Source: Lachnospiraceae bacterium
Lineage (GTDB): Bacteria > Bacillota > Clostridia > Lachnospirales > Lachnospiraceae
DNA length: 64,000 nucleotides
Direction: 5' to 3'
NCBI GenBank assembly: GCA_024693845.1
Contig: JAILKJ010000003.1
Location: 1-64,000 of the forward strand
Below are positions 61,024-64,000 of the stretch, piece after piece. The position numbers and the translations under genes are program-made. Each line of letters begins with the position of its first letter. Position 1 is the stretch's first letter. The notes below the pieces were generated by a model. That model saw nothing but the letters and a program-made list of their open reading frames with translations. It ran no database searches and was not told where the DNA came from.

Positions 61024-61641
61024 ATGTTCGGATATATCAAGGGAATGTTGGCCGAGATCGATGAAGGCTCGGTAACGGTAGATGTTAACGGAATAGGGAT
61101 TCAGATCCTTGTGGGCGCCGGATTGATAGGCCGGATGCCTGCCATGGGCAGTGAGGTGAAGATCTATACCTACACCTATGTAAAAGAGGACGCCTTTTCT
61201 TTGTTCGGCTTCGGTTCCAAAGAGGAGCTGGAGCTTTTTAAGAAGCTGATTACCGTCAGCGGAATCGGCCCCAAAGGCGGGCTGGCACTTTTATCCACCC
61301 TGGAGCCTTCCGAGATACGATTCGCCATCTATTCGGCGGATATCAAGACCATTTCCCGGGTTCCCGGCATCGGAAAGAAAACGGCGGAACGCCTGATCCT
61401 GGAGCTGAAGGACAAGATCTCCCTGGATATGCCTTCCGGTTCCGAAGGGGTTTCCCTGCTGGCGGGAAACGAAACAGCCGCCGCTCAGGATCTGATGAAC
61501 AATCAGAAGGATGCGGTGGAAGCGTTGGTGGCTTTGGGCTATTCTGCTACAGAAGCAGCAAGAGCTGTTCGCGAATGCGCGCCGGATGAGTCCATGAGCG
61601 CTGATGAGATCCTGAAGAAATCGTTACGTTTCCTTTTGTGA
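61024..61641 (+). CDS. ruvA: Holliday junction branch migration protein RuvA
   Basis: MFGYIKGMLAEIDEGSVTVDVNGIGIQI; VSGIGPKGGLALLS; VPGIGKKTAERLILELKDK. Confidence 0.95.
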   Translation: MFGYIKGMLAEIDEGSVTVDVNGIGIQILVGAGLIGRMPAMGSEVKIYTYTYVKEDAFSLFGFGSKEELELFKKLITVSGIGPKGGLALLSTLEPSEIRFAIYSADIKTISRVPGIGKKTAERLILELKDKISLDMPSGSEGVSLLAGNETAAAQDLMNNQKDAVEALVALGYSATEAARAVRECAPDESMSADEILKKSLRFLL

Positions 61642-61658
61642 TATAAGGAGAAAACAAC

Positions 61659-62654
61659 TTGTCCAGAGTGATAGAAACCAATCTTACAAGTGAAGATATT
61701 CCCGTTGAGGAAAGCCTGCGGCCCCAGCTTCTTGCCGACTACATCGGACAGAAGAAGGCCAAGGAAACTCTCAAGATCTACATAGACGCGGCTAAGCAGC
61801 GAGGCGACTCCCTGGATCATGTGCTTTTGTACGGACCTCCGGGACTTGGCAAGACCACCCTGGCCGGCATCATAGCCAACGAAATGGGAACCCATATCAA
61901 GGTGACCAGCGGTCCGGCCATCGAAAAGCCAGGTGAGATGGCCGCGATCCTGAACGGTCTTGCAGAAGGCGACGTTCTTTTTGTGGATGAGATCCACCGT
62001 CTGAACCGTCAGGTGGAAGAGGTGCTGTATCCGGCCATGGAGGACTATGCTATCGATATTATGATCGGCAAAGGACAGGGTGCCAGAAGCGTGAGACTGG
62101 AGCTTCCGCATTTTACCCTGGTTGGCGCGACTACCAGGGCGGGACTTTTGACAGCGCCCCTCAGAGACCGGTTTGGCGTGATCCACAAGCTGGAGTTCTA
62201 CACCGTGGACGAGCTGGAGAAGATCATCCTTCATTCGGCAAAAGTGCTGGATGTGCCCATCGAAAAAGAGGGGGCATTGGAGCTTGCCAGAAGAAGCCGC
62301 GGAACCCCGAGACTTGCCAACAGGATCTTAAAGCGTGTCCGGGATTTTGCCCAGGTCAAATACGACGGAAAGATCACTCTTGAGGTTGCCAATACGGCTT
62401 TGGATCTTCTGGATGTGGATAAGCTGGGCCTTGACCATGTTGATCAAAACCTGATGCTTACCATGATCGACAAGTTCGGAGGCGGCCCAGTAGGACTGGA
62501 TACCCTGGCTGCCGCAACCGGTGAGGATGCGGGCACCATCGAAGATGTCTACGAGCCCTATCTGATCTTAAACGGTCTTATAAACCGAACACCCCGTGGC
62601 CGTATGGTCACTCCCGGAGGATATGAACATTTTCACAGATCCGCTCCCGATTAA
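61659..62654 (+). CDS. ruvB: Holliday junction helicase RuvB
   Basis: [22 protein letters not shown]...[24 protein letters not shown] start. Confidence 0.95.
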   Translation: MSRVIETNLTSEDIPVEESLRPQLLADYIGQKKAKETLKIYIDAAKQRGDSLDHVLLYGPPGLGKTTLAGIIANEMGTHIKVTSGPAIEKPGEMAAILNGLAEGDVLFVDEIHRLNRQVEEVLYPAMEDYAIDIMIGKGQGARSVRLELPHFTLVGATTRAGLLTAPLRDRFGVIHKLEFYTVDELEKIILHSAKVLDVPIEKEGALELARRSRGTPRLANRILKRVRDFAQVKYDGKITLEVANTALDLLDVDKLGLDHVDQNLMLTMIDKFGGGPVGLDTLAAATGEDAGTIEDVYEPYLILNGLINRTPRGRMVTPGGYEHFHRSAPD

Positions 62655-62671
62655 GGGGCGGATCTTTTTAC
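62637..62671 (+). terminator. Rho-independent terminator overlapping the ruvB stop
   Basis: AGATCCGCTCCC / GGGGCGGATCT followed by TTTTTA. Confidence 0.75.
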
Positions 62672-62783
62672 TCAACTATATCTTGTATTACCCCTTGCTT
62701 TTTATGGAAAATATAGTATAATTTCTACGTATCTACTTTTCGTTTACACAATCAGTCAATCATAATAAGCAGAGGGAATATCC

Positions 62784-63119
62784 ATGAAAGAAGCCAAAAC
62801 AGATACCGAAGTGCTGATCAGGGGACGGATCTACACGCTGAGCGGATACGAGAGCGAAGAATATCTGCAGAAGGTCGCACTTTATATCAACAATAAATTT
62901 GCGGAATACAACAAGAACGAGACTTTCAGCCATCAGAGCACCGATACCCAGAGCGTGCTTCTGGAGCTGAACATCGCCGATGATTATTTCAAGGCAAAGA
63001 AGCAGATCTCTCTTCTGGAGGAGGCGCTGGCTCAGAAGGAGCAGGAGCTTTCCGACGTGAAGCATGATCTCATCGCATTGCAGATGCGTACAGAGAGCAA
63101 GCAGGCGAGCGGCGTATGA
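62784..63119 (+). CDS. zapA: Cell division protein ZapA
   Basis: VLIRGRIYTLSGYESEEYLQKVALYINNKF. Confidence 0.85.
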   Translation: MKEAKTDTEVLIRGRIYTLSGYESEEYLQKVALYINNKFAEYNKNETFSHQSTDTQSVLLELNIADDYFKAKKQISLLEEALAQKEQELSDVKHDLIALQMRTESKQASGV

Positions 63120-64000
63120 CAGAGCTTCTTTCGCCTGCAGGCAATATGCAATGCCTTACGGCTGCGCTGGCAGGTGGAGCTGACGCTGTTTATGTGGGCG
63201 GGACCAGTTTTTCCGCCAGAGCCTATGCGGACAATTTCGGCCGTGAAGAGATGATAGAGGCCATCAGACTGGCCCATCTGCATCACAGAAAGCTGTATCT
63301 AACTGTTAATACCCTGGTCAGGGAGCAGGAGCTTGCGCCGCTTCCTGATTTTTTACTGCCCTTTTACGAGGAAGGGTTGGACGGCGTCATTGCCGCGGAT
63401 CTGGGAGTGATATCCTATATCCATGAGTATTTCCCGGATCTGCCGATCCATGCAAGTACCCAGATGACGCTGACGGGGCCGCTTTCCAGCGAACTGTTAA
63501 AGCCTCTCGGCATCAGCCGTATCGTGCCTGCCAGGGAGCTTTCCCTTGCGGAGATACGGAATCTTAAGGAAAAATGCGGCATGGAGCTTGAGATCTTTAT
63601 CCACGGCGCCATGTGCTATTGTTATTCGGGACAATGCCTGATGTCCAGTATGCTGGGAAGAAGGAGCGGAAACAGAGGCAGATGCGGAGGACCCTGCCGT
63701 CTGCCTTATCAGAGCCTGTGCGACGGAAAGAAGATCGGCAAACAGAGCGATGAGTATCCCCTTTCCTTAAAGGATCTTTGTGCATTGCCCATCCTGGATG
63801 AACTGATGGATCTTGGGATCGATTCTTTCAAGATCGAAGGCAGGATGAAATCCCCGGAATATGTATATTTTGTCACCAGTCTCTACCGTAAATACATGGA
63901 CAGACATGTGAAGGGACAAAAGACCGTCATCGAGCCTGAGGATGCGGATGCACTGACCAAACGCTTTAACCGGGGCAGTTTGCAGACCGGCTACTTTAAG
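63116..64000 (+). CDS. U32 family peptidase (3' truncated by window edge)
   Basis: MTELLSPAGNMQCLTAALAGGADAVYVGG...FIHGAMCYCYSGQCLMSSMLGRRSGNRGRCGGPCRLPY; ATGA overlap with zapA; not in ORF track because no stop. Confidence 0.92.
   Translation, partial: MTELLSPAGNMQCLTAALAGGADAVYVGGTSFSARAYADNFGREEMIEAIRLAHLHHRKLYLTVNTLVREQELAPLPDFLLPFYEEGLDGVIAADLGVISYIHEYFPDLPIHASTQMTLTGPLSSELLKPLGISRIVPARELSLAEIRNLKEKCGMELEIFIHGAMCYCYSGQCLMSSMLGRRSGNRGRCGGPCRLPYQSLCDGKKIGKQSDEYPLSLKDLCALPILDELMDLGIDSFKIEGRMKSPEYVYFVTSLYRKYMDRHVKGQKTVIEPEDADALTKRFNRGSLQTGYFK

Noticed and set aside
1-64000. CRISPR array, rRNA operon, prophage structural genes
   Set aside because: No regularly spaced identical repeats, rRNA-like sequence, or phage capsid/tail/terminase-like proteins seen

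Overview
The window looks like a Lachnospiraceae-type (Firmicutes) chromosome, judged from protein family content. Positions 1-~5.7 kb look like the integrase-proximal end of a mobile island: 3' end of hsdR, an overlapping SEFIR-domain gene, about 1.3 kb of highly structured non-coding DNA, a small excisionase-like protein, a CopG/RHH protein missed by the ORF track, and a tyrosine integrase. 6-20 kb holds a secreted protein, a Fe-S/GNAT fusion, an AAA/DUF4143 ATPase, an ABC exporter with a two-component system, a DUF3990-type toxin with HTH antitoxin, a VTC/DUF4956/CotH cluster, and an unusual XRE-HTH + UDP-glucose-dehydrogenase fusion. 20-42 kb is mostly housekeeping (icd, aroC, tgt, pheST, queA, aroA, tyrA, EF-G-like), with a likely 6S-like RNA, a tRNA-Gly(CCC) followed by a contiguous four-way-junction element, and a LytTR regulator with a degenerate sensor kinase. 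42-58 kb is the most striking region: six consecutive large, charged, coiled-coil-like proteins with no domain I recognise. Pairs of them share internal sequence blocks, and four of them are preceded by the same promoter-like motif ATGCAACC(G/T)-N17-TATTNN, which resembles an ECF-sigma type promoter. 58-64 kb is housekeeping (leuS, ruvAB, zapA, U32 peptidase). All calls are by eye; no database search was run.
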